Shown here: one piece after another, positions 44,961 to 53,673 of the stretch
How the letters are laid out: each line of letters opens with the position of its first letter
Position numbering within the stretch: position 1 is the stretch's first letter
Assembly (NCBI GenBank): GCA_020024265.1
Contig: JAHHTW010000009.1
Coordinates: 1-64,000, forward strand
Reading direction: 5' to 3'
DNA from: Anaerotignum sp.
GTDB lineage: Bacteria; Bacillota; Clostridia; Lachnospirales; Anaerotignaceae
DNA length: 64,000 nucleotides
Program-made: the position numbers and the translations under genes
The notes under the pieces: generated by a model
The model's input: only the letters and a program-made list of their open reading frames with translations
The model's database searches: none
What the model was told of the DNA's origin: nothing

Positions 44961-45767
44961 ATGATACAGTCAAAAGCAATGCGTCAAATTTGTATTACAG
45001 CCGTCTGTGCCGTTTTGGGCAATACGTGTGTATTTGCAGCAGATTTGCCCGCTACATCTCATCAAAATACAGCAGTAGTGGAACAATCTATTTCCGAAAC
45101 ATCTTATCTGACTACGGATAATGTCAATACTGATCTTACAAAAGTAGCAGATGAATCTCAATGTGCAGTAGTTACCGCACAGACCGGTTTGAATTTACGA
45201 AAAGAAGCATCCACCATCTCTACCATTTTGCGTGCGTTGCCTTATGGTACAGTAACAACGGTAGACCGTGTAGGCCCTGAATGGGTACGTGTCATTACAG
45301 ATGATGGTGTCAAAGGGTATGTCAGCGCACAGTATGTTTCTCTGCGTTCTGTGGAAGAAGTTTCCCGTTCTGCAGCTGCATATTCCAACAAAGGACAGGA
45401 AATTGTATCTTATGCACAGCAGTTCATTGGCACACCTTATGTATGGGGTGGTACCAATCTGAATAGCGGCGTAGATTGCTCCGGTTTTGTATATGCGGTA
45501 TTGCGGGATTTTGGTATTAGCGTAAACAGAACATCTTCTGGCATGGCAAGCAATGGCATTGCTGTAGAAAAATCAGATTTGCAGGCTGGCGATTTGGTAT
45601 TCTTCAACAGTGGTGGCAACAGTGGCATTTCTCATGTAGGTATTTACATGGGCGATGGTAATTATATTCATTCTACAGACGGTGCTGCTTATGGTGTTAC
45701 CATTACATCCCTAAACAGTTCTTACAGTGCACGTACATATGTAACCGCAAGACGTGTGATTCGATAA
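44961..45767 (+). CDS. Secreted SH3b-NlpC/P60 cell-wall hydrolase
   Basis: The 268-residue protein has a signal peptide (about 1-26, ending VFA), a bacterial SH3 domain (about 68-128, GLNLRKEASTISTILRALPYG) and an NlpC/P60 endopeptidase domain. The domain's Cys173 is in GVDCSGFVYA and His225 in ISHVGIYMGDG, with His237 a possible third residue. It cleaves stem-peptide bonds of peptidoglycan outside the cell. GGAGG lies 10 bases before the ATG at 44961. It is monocistronic, with a consensus promoter and a strong terminator. Confidence 0.93.
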   Translation: MIQSKAMRQICITAVCAVLGNTCVFAADLPATSHQNTAVVEQSISETSYLTTDNVNTDLTKVADESQCAVVTAQTGLNLRKEASTISTILRALPYGTVTTVDRVGPEWVRVITDDGVKGYVSAQYVSLRSVEEVSRSAAAYSNKGQEIVSYAQQFIGTPYVWGGTNLNSGVDCSGFVYAVLRDFGISVNRTSSGMASNGIAVEKSDLQAGDLVFFNSGGNSGISHVGIYMGDGNYIHSTDGAAYGVTITSLNSSYSARTYVTARRVIR

Positions 45768-45792
45768 ATAACATAGTATCAGACAGAAATGA

Positions 45793-45822
45793 GCAATGCC
45801 GATATTCGGCATTGCTTTTTTT
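45793..45822 (+). terminator. Terminator of the NlpC/P60 gene
   Basis: GCAATGCCGA pairs with TCGGCATTGC across TAT, followed by seven T residues. Confidence 0.9.
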
Positions 45823-45990
45823 GAAGTCGCATTGTCTGGCATTATTTCAACACCGGTTTTCTTTGCTGTTCCATATACCATAAAAGAGCTTGGAACAGGA
45901 TTCCAAAACTTTTCTGTATTGACAGCAAACACAAAAAAACATATCATGATATGCAGGAAAGATTCATAGAAAATAGAGAGGAAGAGCGGT

Positions 45991-46467
45991 ATGCGTATTG
46001 GTTCTGGATATGATGTACATAAACTGGTGGAAAATAGAAGATTGATATTGGGCGGTGTTCATATTCCTTATGAAAAGGGTTTGCTGGGACATTCGGATGC
46101 AGATGTACTTTTGCATGCAATCATGGATGCGTTGCTGGGGGCAGCTGCTTTGGGGGATATTGGCACCCATTTCCCCGATACAGATCCACAATATGAGGGG
46201 GCAGACAGCCAACAATTATTAAGTGCAGTTTGGGGGTTGATTTCTCAGAAGGACTATTGTATAATGAATATCGACGCAACAGTGATTGCACAAAAGCCAA
46301 AATTGAAACCATATATCCAGCAGATGCGGGAAAATATTGCAAAGTTGTTGGATATTGCACTGGATCAGGTCAATGTCAAAGCCACCACAGAAGAAGGGCT
46401 GGGCTTTACAGGTGCAGGGCAGGGAATTGCGGCTTCTGCTGTCTGTCTGTTGCAAAAAACGAAATAA
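45991..46467 (+). CDS. ispF: 2-C-methyl-D-erythritol 2,4-cyclodiphosphate synthase
   Basis: The 158-residue protein is the MEP-pathway enzyme that makes the cyclic diphosphate on the way to isoprenoids such as undecaprenyl phosphate. Metal ligands are visible as Asp8 and His10 (GYDVHKL) and His42 (LLHAIMD). [16 protein letters not shown] and [12 protein letters not shown] complete the signature. GAGAGGAAGAG precedes the ATG. As in Bacillus it lies next to cysE-cysS, but gltX, which stands between them there, is absent. Confidence 0.97.
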   Translation: MRIGSGYDVHKLVENRRLILGGVHIPYEKGLLGHSDADVLLHAIMDALLGAAALGDIGTHFPDTDPQYEGADSQQLLSAVWGLISQKDYCIMNIDATVIAQKPKLKPYIQQMRENIAKLLDIALDQVNVKATTEEGLGFTGAGQGIAASAVCLLQKTK

Positions 46468-46479
46468 GTCAAAAGTGAT

Positions 46480-46806
46480 GATGGAAAAGAGTAGTCCTTT
46501 TTTCACCTGCCAGAGAATAACGGCCGTGGTGAAAGATGATGAGATTTGAGCCTATATAGATATATGGGTTTGATTGTCACCGTCTTAAGATACATGGGTG
46601 AGAGCCGTTTACAGAATGAGGAGGATGAAGTGCGTTCCTGAACTGAACAGGTGAACGAATATCAGTAGCCTGCTTTCGATGACAACGTTACAGTCTTTTA
46701 AGTGAGACGGCATTTTTATATACAAAAATGAACCGTCTAAGTAAAGTGGAACCACGGAGTATCAGCTTCGTCTTTACATGGTATGTAAAGACGGGGCTTT
46801 TTTTAT
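46480..46806 (+). ncRNA. T-box leader controlling cysE and probably cysS
   Basis: The conserved tRNA-acceptor-binding sequence TGGAACCACG (46747-46756) lies just before a strong terminator, CGTCTTTACAT/ATGTAAAGACG (46769-46793) with a T tract to 46805. Upstream are Stem I hallmarks: AAAAGAGTAG near its start, CCAGAGAA in the distal loop and GGTGAGAGCC. A TGC in GAAGTGCGTTCC (46631-46633) is the best specifier candidate and fits cysteine, as expected before cysE. Uncharged tRNA-Cys would stabilise the antiterminator and switch the operon on. The exact specifier was not proved by folding. Confidence 0.88.
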
Positions 46807-46893
46807 ACCATCCCGTTCACAGTGATCCTAGAAACACCTTATTTCGTGCTGTCATATCATAAAAAAGATCAGTATGGAGAGAGGAGCAATAAT

Positions 46894-47481
46894 ATGAAAA
46901 TGAATGTATTGGTATCAGCGGTAAAGGATATGATTGCAGTAATCAAACAGAAAGATCCTGCAATCAGAAGTTCCATTGAAGTGATTTTATACCCCAGCTT
47001 TTGGGCAGTGATCAACCATCGTATTGCACATAGCCTGTATCAGAAAAAGCGCTTTTTCTGGGCTCGTTTGATTTCTCAAATTTCCAGAGGCTTGACAGGC
47101 ATCGAAATTCATCCAGGTGCCAAAATCGGTAAAAATTTCTTTATCGACCATGGTATGGGTGTCGTGATTGGTGAAACCGCAGAAATCGGAGACAATGTTA
47201 TGCTATATCATGGTGTAACATTGGGTGGTACTGGTAAGGATAAAATCAAACGCCATCCAACGGTTGGAGATAATGTATTGATTGGTGCAGAAACCATTGT
47301 GCTAGGCCCCATCAACATTGGCTCCAATACAAAGATTGGAGCAGGTTCTGTTGTTTTGGAGGATATTCCTGCAAACGTAACAGCAGTTGGTTCGCCAACA
47401 AAGATTGTCAGAAAAGATGGTATGCGTATCAAGCCTACAGATCCGTCTGAATTTACCAAGAAGAAAAAACAAGCAGTATGA
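46894..47481 (+). CDS. cysE: Serine O-acetyltransferase
   Basis: The 195-residue product makes O-acetylserine from serine and acetyl-CoA, the first step of cysteine synthesis. The left-handed hexapeptide-repeat region includes [28 protein letters not shown] (Asp85, His86) and [10 protein letters not shown]. The N-terminus is short, as in EpsC/gram-positive CysE. GAGAGGAGC sets the ATG at 46894. It is the first gene after the T-box leader. A stem-loop and a possible -10 separate it from cysS. Confidence 0.95.
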   Translation: MKMNVLVSAVKDMIAVIKQKDPAIRSSIEVILYPSFWAVINHRIAHSLYQKKRFFWARLISQISRGLTGIEIHPGAKIGKNFFIDHGMGVVIGETAEIGDNVMLYHGVTLGGTGKDKIKRHPTVGDNVLIGAETIVLGPINIGSNTKIGAGSVVLEDIPANVTAVGSPTKIVRKDGMRIKPTDPSEFTKKKKQAV

Positions 47482-47490
47482 GAGAACATG

Positions 47491-47531
47491 CTTTTTGCAC
47501 AGGTACGATGTGCGTACCATCTTGCAAAAGG
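47491..47531. other. Stem-loop between cysE and cysS
   Basis: CTTTTTGC/GCAAAAGG and an inner GTACG/CGTAC can form a two-part hairpin. No T tract follows, so it may be a processing site or weak terminator. An extended -10-like TGGTATACT lies further on (47587-47595), possibly a second promoter for cysS. Confidence 0.35.
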
Positions 47532-47645
47532 AGCGGTTGAAAAACGAAAAGTTTTCTAAAAATATATACTATGAAAAGGTATTTTATGGTATACTAATAA
47601 AAATATAGTGTTTACAATATGCTTACAGAGGAAGGATGAGCCACC

Positions 47646-49058
47646 ATGAAATTATATAATACATTGACAAGACAAAAAGAAGAATTTATCCCACGTGAAG
47701 AGGGAAAGGTAAAAATGTATGTATGTGGCCCTACGGTATATGACTACATTCACATTGGAAATGCCCGTCCTTATGTAGTATTTGATACAGTAAGAAGATA
47801 TCTGGAATACAAAGGCTATGAAGTAACTTACGTACAGAATTTCACAGATGTAGATGATAAAATCATCAATCGTGCAAACAAAGAAAACAGTACCATGCAG
47901 GAGATTTCCAATCGTTTTATTGAAGAAGCGTTCCACGATGCAGATGGCTTGAATGTAAAACGTGCCACTGTTCATCCCCGTGTTACACAGGAAATGGATG
48001 GGATCATTGAAATGGTAAAGACACTGATCGACAAGGGTTTTGCTTATGAAGATAACGGTACGGTATACTTTGATACAAAACAATTTCCTGAATACGGAAA
48101 ACTCTCCAAAAAGAATTTGGATGAGCTGATTGCAGGTGCAAGTGAACGTGTTACCGTGGATGATGCAAAGAAAAATTCTACCGACTTTGTGCTTTGGAAA
48201 CCCAAAAAAGAAGGGGAACCAAGCTGGACTTCCCCTTGGGGTGAAGGCAGACCGGGTTGGCATATCGAATGCTCTGTGATGGCAAAACACCATTTGGGTG
48301 AAACCATTGATATTCATGCCGGTGGCGAAGATTTGATTTTCCCGCATCATGAAAATGAAATTGCACAGAGTGAAGCAGCCAATGGCTGCCAGTTTGCAAA
48401 ATACTGGATGCACAATGGCTTTATTACCGTAGATAACGAAAAAATGTCGAAATCCTTGGGTAATTTCTTTACGGTCAGAGATATTGCGGCACAGTTCCCT
48501 TATGAAGTGATTCGTTTCTTTATTCTCAACGGACATTACAGAAGCCCCATCAATTTCAGCAGAGAATTGATGCAGGCTTGCCAGAATGGTTTGGAACGTA
48601 TCAAAAACGCAAGAAAAGAGCTTGCTTTTTATATCAAAAATTGTGCAGATACAAAGCTGACAGAAAAAGAACAAGAACAGATTGCTGATTTGGAAAAATA
48701 TAAAGAACAGTTTGAAGCTGCTATGGATGATGATTTCAATACCGCAGATGCAGTTTCTGTCATTTATGAATTGGTACGCTTTAGCAATATTGCAGTCAAA
48801 GGCGGTGTGTCCAAAGAATATGCACAAAAAATTCAGGATATGCTGGATCACTTGTGTGGTGTACTGGGTGTTGCGGAGCTGAAAGAAGATGCTGTATCTG
48901 ACGAGGATACTGCAAAGATTGAAGAACTGATTGCAAAAAGAGCAGAAGCAAAGAAAGCAAAAGATTTTGCAACGGCAGATGCGATCCGTGATGAACTTAC
49001 AGCAATGGGAATCACCATTAAGGATACCCGTCAGGGCGTACAGTGGTTTAGAGGTTGA
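47646..49058 (+). CDS. cysS: Cysteinyl-tRNA synthetase
   Basis: This 470-residue class I synthetase has zinc-ligand Cys27 in YVCGPTVYDYIHIGNARP with the HIGH-type motif at residues 36-39. EMSVMAKHHLG-type zinc residues lie in HIECSVMAKHHLG, and the KMSKS loop is at 266-270. The C-terminal anticodon-binding region ends in DTRQGVQWFRG. AGAGGAAGGATG is the ribosome site. The order cysE-cysS-mrnC-rlmB-rae1-sigH is the same as in Bacillus subtilis. Confidence 0.98.
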   Translation: MKLYNTLTRQKEEFIPREEGKVKMYVCGPTVYDYIHIGNARPYVVFDTVRRYLEYKGYEVTYVQNFTDVDDKIINRANKENSTMQEISNRFIEEAFHDADGLNVKRATVHPRVTQEMDGIIEMVKTLIDKGFAYEDNGTVYFDTKQFPEYGKLSKKNLDELIAGASERVTVDDAKKNSTDFVLWKPKKEGEPSWTSPWGEGRPGWHIECSVMAKHHLGETIDIHAGGEDLIFPHHENEIAQSEAANGCQFAKYWMHNGFITVDNEKMSKSLGNFFTVRDIAAQFPYEVIRFFILNGHYRSPINFSRELMQACQNGLERIKNARKELAFYIKNCADTKLTEKEQEQIADLEKYKEQFEAAMDDDFNTADAVSVIYELVRFSNIAVKGGVSKEYAQKIQDMLDHLCGVLGVAELKEDAVSDEDTAKIEELIAKRAEAKKAKDFATADAIRDELTAMGITIKDTRQGVQWFRG

Positions 49059-49060
49059 AC

Positions 49061-49480
49061 ATGCATTTGAAGGAAATTGATTTGTTGATGGGGCAACAAG
49101 GAAGTATAGACCCCAAGACCTTATCCCCATTGGTTTTGGCTTATATTGGTGATGCGATTTATGAGATTTTGGTGCGTACCACTGTATTGACAGATGGGAA
49201 CGCCCCAGTCAATAAGCTGCATAAAAAAGCACGTGATTTTGTCAATGCAAAAGCACAGGCAGAATTTTATTTCCGCATAGAAGCTGCGCTTACAGAAACA
49301 GAAGCCGCTGTTTTTCGCAGAGGACGCAATGCCAAGTCCTTTACCACACCGAAGCACGCTGATTTGATGGATTATCGTCATGCAACCGGATTGGAAGCGT
49401 TGTTTGGCTATCTATATCTGGCAGGTGATATGGAACGTGTATGTACATTGTTTCGGATGGGAATGGAAGAAAAAATGTAA
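49061..49480 (+). CDS. mrnC: Mini-ribonuclease 3 (23S rRNA maturation)
   Basis: The 139-residue RNase III catalytic domain without a double-stranded RNA-binding domain matures the ends of 23S rRNA. It has LAYIGDAIYEILVR, in which the Asp belongs to the metal site, and the second acidic patch in LEALFGYLYL. AGAGGT before the ATG at 49061 sets the start, 2 bases after cysS. The protein needs L3-bound rRNA for good activity in Bacillus. A terminator-like hairpin follows. Confidence 0.94.
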   Translation: MHLKEIDLLMGQQGSIDPKTLSPLVLAYIGDAIYEILVRTTVLTDGNAPVNKLHKKARDFVNAKAQAEFYFRIEAALTETEAAVFRRGRNAKSFTTPKHADLMDYRHATGLEALFGYLYLAGDMERVCTLFRMGMEEKM

Positions 49481-49485
49481 AGAAT

Positions 49486-49523
49486 CAAAAAGCCGATGCG
49501 AAAATAAGTACATCGGCTTTTTG
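49486..49523 (+). terminator. Hairpin terminator between mrnC and rlmB
   Basis: CAAAAAGCCGATG pairs with CATCGGCTTTTTG. Because rlmB follows only 28 bases later with a very strong ribosome site, it may act as a partial terminator. Confidence 0.75.
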
Positions 49524-49550
49524 CCATATATATCAGAAGGAGGTTACTTT

Positions 49551-50357
49551 GTGGAGAAAAAAAGATACGATAAGGAACGCAAAACGGAAAAACGCAGAGA
49601 ATATACAGCAGAGCAAGAGTCAAACGAAAATCAGTTAGAAGGGCGCAATGCCATACTGGAGGTGTTGCGCAGCGGTCGTGATATTGAAAAAATTATGGTT
49701 GCCAAAGGCAATGTAGAGGGTACCATCAAAAGAATTGTAGCAATGGCAGCAGAAAAAGGTGTGGTCATTCAGGAAGTCAGCCGCCATAAGCTGGATGAAA
49801 TTTCACAGACCAAGAATCATCAGGGCGTGATTGCGTTGGTATCGGCGCATAACTATGTTGAGGTTTCTGATATTTTGGCAGCAGCAAGAGAGAAGAAGGA
49901 GGACCCCTTTGTATTGATTTTGGATGGAATCACAGATCCGCATAATTTTGGGGCAATATTGCGTACCGCAGAGTGTGCCGGTGTACATGGTGTGATCATT
50001 CCAAAGCGTCGTTCTGTGGGACTCAATGCAACCGTGGGGAAAACCTCTGTTGGTGCGGTGGAATATATGCCGGTAGCACGTGTCACAAATATTGTAAACA
50101 CTATGGAATATTTGGGCAAAGAAGGTTTGTGGATGGCTTGTGCAGATATGAAGGGATTGGATCATTTTGATACCAATATGAAAGGCCCGCTGGCATTGGT
50201 TATTGGCAGCGAGGGGAATGGTGTGAGCCGTTTGGTGAAGGAAAAATGCGATTTTACGGTTTCTATTCCTATGTATGGGCAGATTTCTTCCTTAAACGCT
50301 TCTGTTGCGGCAGCATTATTGATGTATGAGGTGGTACGCCAGCGCCGATTTGTCTAA
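49551..50357 (+). CDS. rlmB: 23S rRNA 2'-O-ribose methyltransferase, TrmH/SpoU family (RlmB-like)
   Basis: The 268-residue product is a SPOUT methyltransferase. An N-terminal L30e-like substrate-binding domain (QLEGRNAILEVLRSGRDIEKI) is followed by the knotted domain with motif 1 LDGITDPHNFGAILRTAE, motif 2 VIGSEGNGVSRLVKEKCD and motif 3 IPMYGQISSLNASVAAALLMYE. The GTG at 49551 is chosen because AAGGAGG precedes it; the N-terminus is rich in Lys/Arg. It is expected to methylate the P-loop guanosine of 23S rRNA. Confidence 0.93.
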   Translation: MEKKRYDKERKTEKRREYTAEQESNENQLEGRNAILEVLRSGRDIEKIMVAKGNVEGTIKRIVAMAAEKGVVIQEVSRHKLDEISQTKNHQGVIALVSAHNYVEVSDILAAAREKKEDPFVLILDGITDPHNFGAILRTAECAGVHGVIIPKRRSVGLNATVGKTSVGAVEYMPVARVTNIVNTMEYLGKEGLWMACADMKGLDHFDTNMKGPLALVIGSEGNGVSRLVKEKCDFTVSIPMYGQISSLNASVAAALLMYEVVRQRRFV

Positions 50358-50440
50358 TCAATATTTCATTTGAAAAAAATATGGATATGTGTTAGCCTAA
50401 TATCAAAAATAAGTATAGCAAGAAAAGGGGGGAATTTCCA

Positions 50441-50959
50441 TTGCAAGAGGATTTTTTGCTGGTGGATGGATATAATATCATTCACGCATGGGACGAGTTG
50501 CGAGAGCTGATGGAAGAAGTCAGTTTGGAAAGCGCACGCCAAAAACTGATGGACATTCTTTCAAATTATAAAGGCGTGAAAAAAGCGACCATTATATTGG
50601 TGTTTGATGCATATCTGGTAAAAGGCAGCGCTGGTTCACAAACAAAATATAACAATATCTATGTGGTATATACAAAAGAAGCAGAAACAGCAGACCACTA
50701 TATTGAACGTGTGGTAACGGCTTTGCCAAAGCATTACCGTGTGCGTGTAGCAACGGCAGACGGCTTGGAACAGGTTATTGTATTGGGGCAGGGAGCCATT
50801 CGTATGAGCGCAAGGGAATTGCATAGAGAGGTACATGCTGTAGAACAGCAGTTACGAGAGCAGTATATTGAAAACAGACCGGCAAAAAATAATATGTTGG
50901 CAGATCATCTGGATGAAGAAGCTTTGGCTTGGTTAGAGGATTTGCGACGGAAAAAGTAA
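50441..50959 (+). CDS. rae1: NYN-domain ribosome-dependent endoribonuclease (YacP/Rae1)
   Basis: The 172-residue PIN-like NYN domain protein starts VDGYNIIHAWDEL, the acidic metal-site motif of the family, and holds LVFDAYLVKGSAGS and VATADGLEQVIVLGQGA. In Bacillus Rae1 cleaves mRNA in the ribosomal A site. The start is a TTG with GGGGGGAATTTCC before it. The position between rlmB and sigH matches Bacillus yacP, which supports the assignment. The last codons reach 17 bases before sigH. Confidence 0.92.
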   Translation: MQEDFLLVDGYNIIHAWDELRELMEEVSLESARQKLMDILSNYKGVKKATIILVFDAYLVKGSAGSQTKYNNIYVVYTKEAETADHYIERVVTALPKHYRVRVATADGLEQVIVLGQGAIRMSARELHREVHAVEQQLREQYIENRPAKNNMLADHLDEEALAWLEDLRRKK

Positions 50960-50976
50960 GGAGAAGTAGAGGTTTT

Positions 50977-51606
50977 ATGACACAGCAAAATGTAGAAGAA
51001 AATCTGAAACGTGACGAATCTTTGGTCATAAAGGCACAAAGCGGAAATCGACCAGCTGAAACAGAACTTCTAGAAAAATATAAACCATTGGTGAAAGCAA
51101 AATCTCGTGCGTATTTCCTCATTGGCGCAGATAGTGAGGATATTATACAGGAGGGAATGATTGGTTTATATAAAGCAATTCGGGATTATGACCACAGTAA
51201 AAATGCGTCTTTTCGCAGTTTTGCGGAATTATGTGTCAATCGACAAATGATTACAGCCATCAAAGCTGCAACCAGACAAAAGCATCAGCCATTAAACTCT
51301 TATATTTCGTTGAATAAACCTGTTTTTGATGAAGAATCAGATGAAACATATTTGGATTTATTACAGGAGGGGGAACTGCTCAATCCGGAGATCTTGCTGA
51401 TTGGACAGGAAAGCAAGAATATATTGGAGAATGAAATGGTCAAAAATTTGAGTGCGTTTGAAGGGAAGGTATTGACATTATATTTGCAGGGAAGAAGTTA
51501 TTTTGAAATTGCTGGGGTATTGCAAAAAACAGAGAAGTCTATTGATAATGCCTTGCAACGGGTAAAGAAAAAATTGGAACATTTTTGTATAGAAAAAAAG
51601 ACTTGA
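50977..51606 (+). CDS. sigH: RNA polymerase sigma-H factor (sporulation onset)
   Basis: This 209-residue sigma-70 family protein has region 2 with GADSEDIIQEGMIGLYKAIRDYD and FRSFAELCVNRQMITAIK, and a region 4 helix-turn-helix (SYFEIAGVLQKTEKSIDNALQRVKKKL). SigH drives early sporulation genes. AGGAGAAGTAGAGG precedes the ATG at 50977. Its stop codon overlaps the -35 box of the following tRNA promoter. Bacillus and many clostridia follow sigH with rpmG-secE-nusG, but here a tRNA and then convergent genes follow. Confidence 0.95.
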   Translation: MTQQNVEENLKRDESLVIKAQSGNRPAETELLEKYKPLVKAKSRAYFLIGADSEDIIQEGMIGLYKAIRDYDHSKNASFRSFAELCVNRQMITAIKAATRQKHQPLNSYISLNKPVFDEESDETYLDLLQEGELLNPEILLIGQESKNILENEMVKNLSAFEGKVLTLYLQGRSYFEIAGVLQKTEKSIDNALQRVKKKLEHFCIEKKT

Positions 51607-51631
51607 CCATGGTGTATATTTGTAGTAGAAT
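51603..51631 (+). promoter_or_regulatory. Promoter of tRNA-Thr
   Basis: TTGACC (51603-51608) and TAGAAT (51626-51631) are 17 bases apart. The -35 box spans the sigH TGA stop (51604-51606). Confidence 0.8.
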
Positions 51632-51673
51632 ATAAAAGTATCCGGAAGAATGATGGAACAAATTCTTCCATAT

Positions 51674-51746
51674 GCTACCGTGGCTCAGTAGGTAGAGCGT
51701 CGCCTTGGTAAGGCGGAGGTCACGGGTTCAAGTCCCGTCGGTAGCT
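51674..51746 (+). tRNA. tRNA-Thr (anticodon GGT)
   Basis: The 73-base gene folds as a complete cloverleaf: acceptor GCTACCG/CGGTAGC, D arm GCTC-GAGC, anticodon stem CGCC/GGCG with loop TTGGTAA (anticodon GGT, reading ACC and ACT), and T arm ACGGG-TTCAAGT-CCCGT. The CCA end is not encoded. It is flanked by its own promoter and terminator. Confidence 0.97.
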
Positions 51747-51751
51747 TTTAT

Positions 51752-51786
51752 AAAAGCCTTGAATATTTCAAGGCTTTTCTTTTTTA
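51752..51786 (+). terminator. Terminator of tRNA-Thr
   Basis: AAAAGCCTTGAA pairs with TTCAAGGCTTTT across TAT, followed by CTTTTTT. Confidence 0.9.
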
Positions 51787-52163
51787 TAAGTGCATATTTG
51801 CGTGCACATCTATTTTTTGCTGTTTTGAGAAGCGAAGCGGGAATGTAAAATTTTTTCTGTCAGTAGTATTGTGAAAGGTCTTTCATGATAAAATCCATTA
51901 TCATAAGAAGCTCTTTTTTTGTGATCGCAAGAGAAAAAACAGTATAGATCATACTGAAAATATGGGGGTTCTTCCCTGATACATTTCTTTTATCGGTTTA
52001 GGATAGATGGATCACAGCAGGCATGATCCTTTGTACATACCATTAGAACGCAATCAAAAATGTATTTGGATGATAGTATCAAAGCTAAAAGCATATCAGA
52101 AAAGAATCCATGATGGCTCTTGCAATGTCATATGGATATATATTTTCAGTAAATCTGCTTTTC
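51787..52163. other. Gap after tRNA-Thr, no gene seen
   Basis: About 380 AT-rich bases contain a 64-codon frame (52007-52201) without a ribosome site and with no protein-like character. Nothing else was recognised. Confidence 0.4.
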
Positions 52164-52201
52164 CTATTGTATTGGTAGCATTTTTGGTACCAATACAATA
52201 G
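52164..52201. repeat. Perfect 14-bp inverted repeat downstream of the TPR gene
   Basis: CTATTGTATTGGTA and TACCAATACAATAG flank a 10-base loop, and the outer TTTT/AAAA extend it after a one-base bulge. It lies 42 bases past the minus-strand TPR gene's stop. No good T tract follows on the minus strand. Confidence 0.55.
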
Positions 52202-52243
52202 AAAATAGTCTTTGATGATGTGTTTTCGATACGGCAGTTCCTA

Positions 52244-53659
52244 TTATGATGTTGTGTCTTTTTCCAAGTCTTGCAATGCAGCTTTGGCTTTTTCCACAAG
52301 TGTTGTATTTGGAAATTCTTTTATGACTTTTTGATAATATGTCTTGGCATTTTCAAAATCTTCATTCATCTGTGCGATTTGTCCCAAATAATAATAGCTA
52401 TTGCCATTGAGATCGGTTGCAGTGGTATATTGCAACACCGTTTCAAAATGTGTTTTTGCCTGCGTGTATTGATGATTTTTCATGGCAGCTTCGCCTTTGG
52501 CATACAAGGATTCTGCTGCTTTTTCAAAGGCTTCCGCTTTGGTCTGCTCGTACTTTTGAATATCCTCCTTCTCAAAGCCAAGCGTATCAATCTGTGCCAG
52601 TGTTTCTGCACATGCTTCATATTGTTTGTCATGCAGTAAGGATACGGCAGTTGCCAAAAGTTCCATATGCGCCTGCTTTGTTTCCTCGCTGCGCAGTTGT
52701 TTGTTTTCCTGTTCCAGTATCACTGCTTTTTCACATAGCTTTGCAACTTCTTCCGGAGATAGATTGGTTTTGCCTGCATAGCTTTCTACTTTTTCCTGAA
52801 GCTGTGCAATGGTCTGATCTTTTTCATCCTGTAATGCAGGAGAAATCAAAAATATCCATATCGTGGCGGTGGCAATCATACCAAAGACAAATACAATGAA
52901 ATCCTTTTTGTCTAACAATGGGTCTGATTTTTTTTCACTGCGTTTATAACGTGGCATGGGTGGCGCTTCATCTGTTCGTTTGAGGATATTGGTTTCTGGG
53001 GCATCCTCTTTTTTTACCCAAGATTTTTCTTTTTTGAATGACAGATGCTTTTCGTCACCCAATTCTTTGAGATACAGCAGTGCGAGGTCGTTTTTACAAT
53101 CTTTACGCAGTGCCAATTCTATGAAGTGCAATGCTCGTTTGTGATTGTTGTCCTTCAAGCAGCAGAGTGTCATAAGATGATAGGCATCCAAAAGGTTCGG
53201 ATTGACATCCAGACATTTCTTAAGCTGTATGATGGCTAAATCTTCACTACCCTGTTTCAGATATTGCAGGGATTGATTATACATGCGAATGGCATCATTA
53301 TATTTTTCTAAAAGTCTGGCATGTTTTTGAAAATATTGTATATAGTCTGAGGCAATATTGTCTTGTGGTACAATAGAAACACTGATAATCCAATGCTTCA
53401 TAGCATCGGCAATATGTCCAATTTCGGCTTGGATCAGCCCCAGTAAATTACGTGCATCTATATTCTGCTTATCAAATGCCAAGCTCTGTTCCAGAAGAGC
53501 AGCGGCATGGGAAAGATCCTGTATATGCGCTGCCTCCAAAGCGGCATTGTACAGCCGAATGGATACATTGACAGCCTTTGTAAAAATATAAATGTCAATG
53601 CCACAGGAAGGGCAGGTGAAGCCTTTTGCAACGTCTTTTCCACAATTTGGGCATTTCAT
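52244..53659 (-). CDS. Membrane-anchored zinc-ribbon and TPR protein
   Basis: The 471-residue protein begins with a four-cysteine zinc ribbon (CPNCGKDVAKGFTCPSCG, Cys3, 6, 16, 19). A cytoplasmic TPR region follows (about 30-190), then a charged linker, one transmembrane helix (about 252-272), a coiled coil (about 285-330) and a second TPR block to the C-terminus. The last repeat (FENAKTYYQKVIKEFPNTTLVEKAK) resembles YbgF/BamD-type repeats. The ATG at 53659 follows AAGGTGA. Scaffold or adaptor functions are typical, but none is known here. It follows folC and a microprotein gene in one operon. Confidence 0.85.
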   Translation of the reverse strand: MKCPNCGKDVAKGFTCPSCGIDIYIFTKAVNVSIRLYNAALEAAHIQDLSHAAALLEQSLAFDKQNIDARNLLGLIQAEIGHIADAMKHWIISVSIVPQDNIASDYIQYFQKHARLLEKYNDAIRMYNQSLQYLKQGSEDLAIIQLKKCLDVNPNLLDAYHLMTLCCLKDNNHKRALHFIELALRKDCKNDLALLYLKELGDEKHLSFKKEKSWVKKEDAPETNILKRTDEAPPMPRYKRSEKKSDPLLDKKDFIVFVFGMIATATIWIFLISPALQDEKDQTIAQLQEKVESYAGKTNLSPEEVAKLCEKAVILEQENKQLRSEETKQAHMELLATAVSLLHDKQYEACAETLAQIDTLGFEKEDIQKYEQTKAEAFEKAAESLYAKGEAAMKNHQYTQAKTHFETVLQYTTATDLNGNSYYYLGQIAQMNEDFENAKTYYQKVIKEFPNTTLVEKAKAALQDLEKDTTS

Positions 53660-53673
53660 AGCTGAGTTCACCT

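Noticed and set aside
47652..49130. 492-codon minus-strand frame opposite cysS
   Set aside because: It mirrors a conserved synthetase gene; the translation is Phe/Cys/Ile rich and has no plausible start signal.
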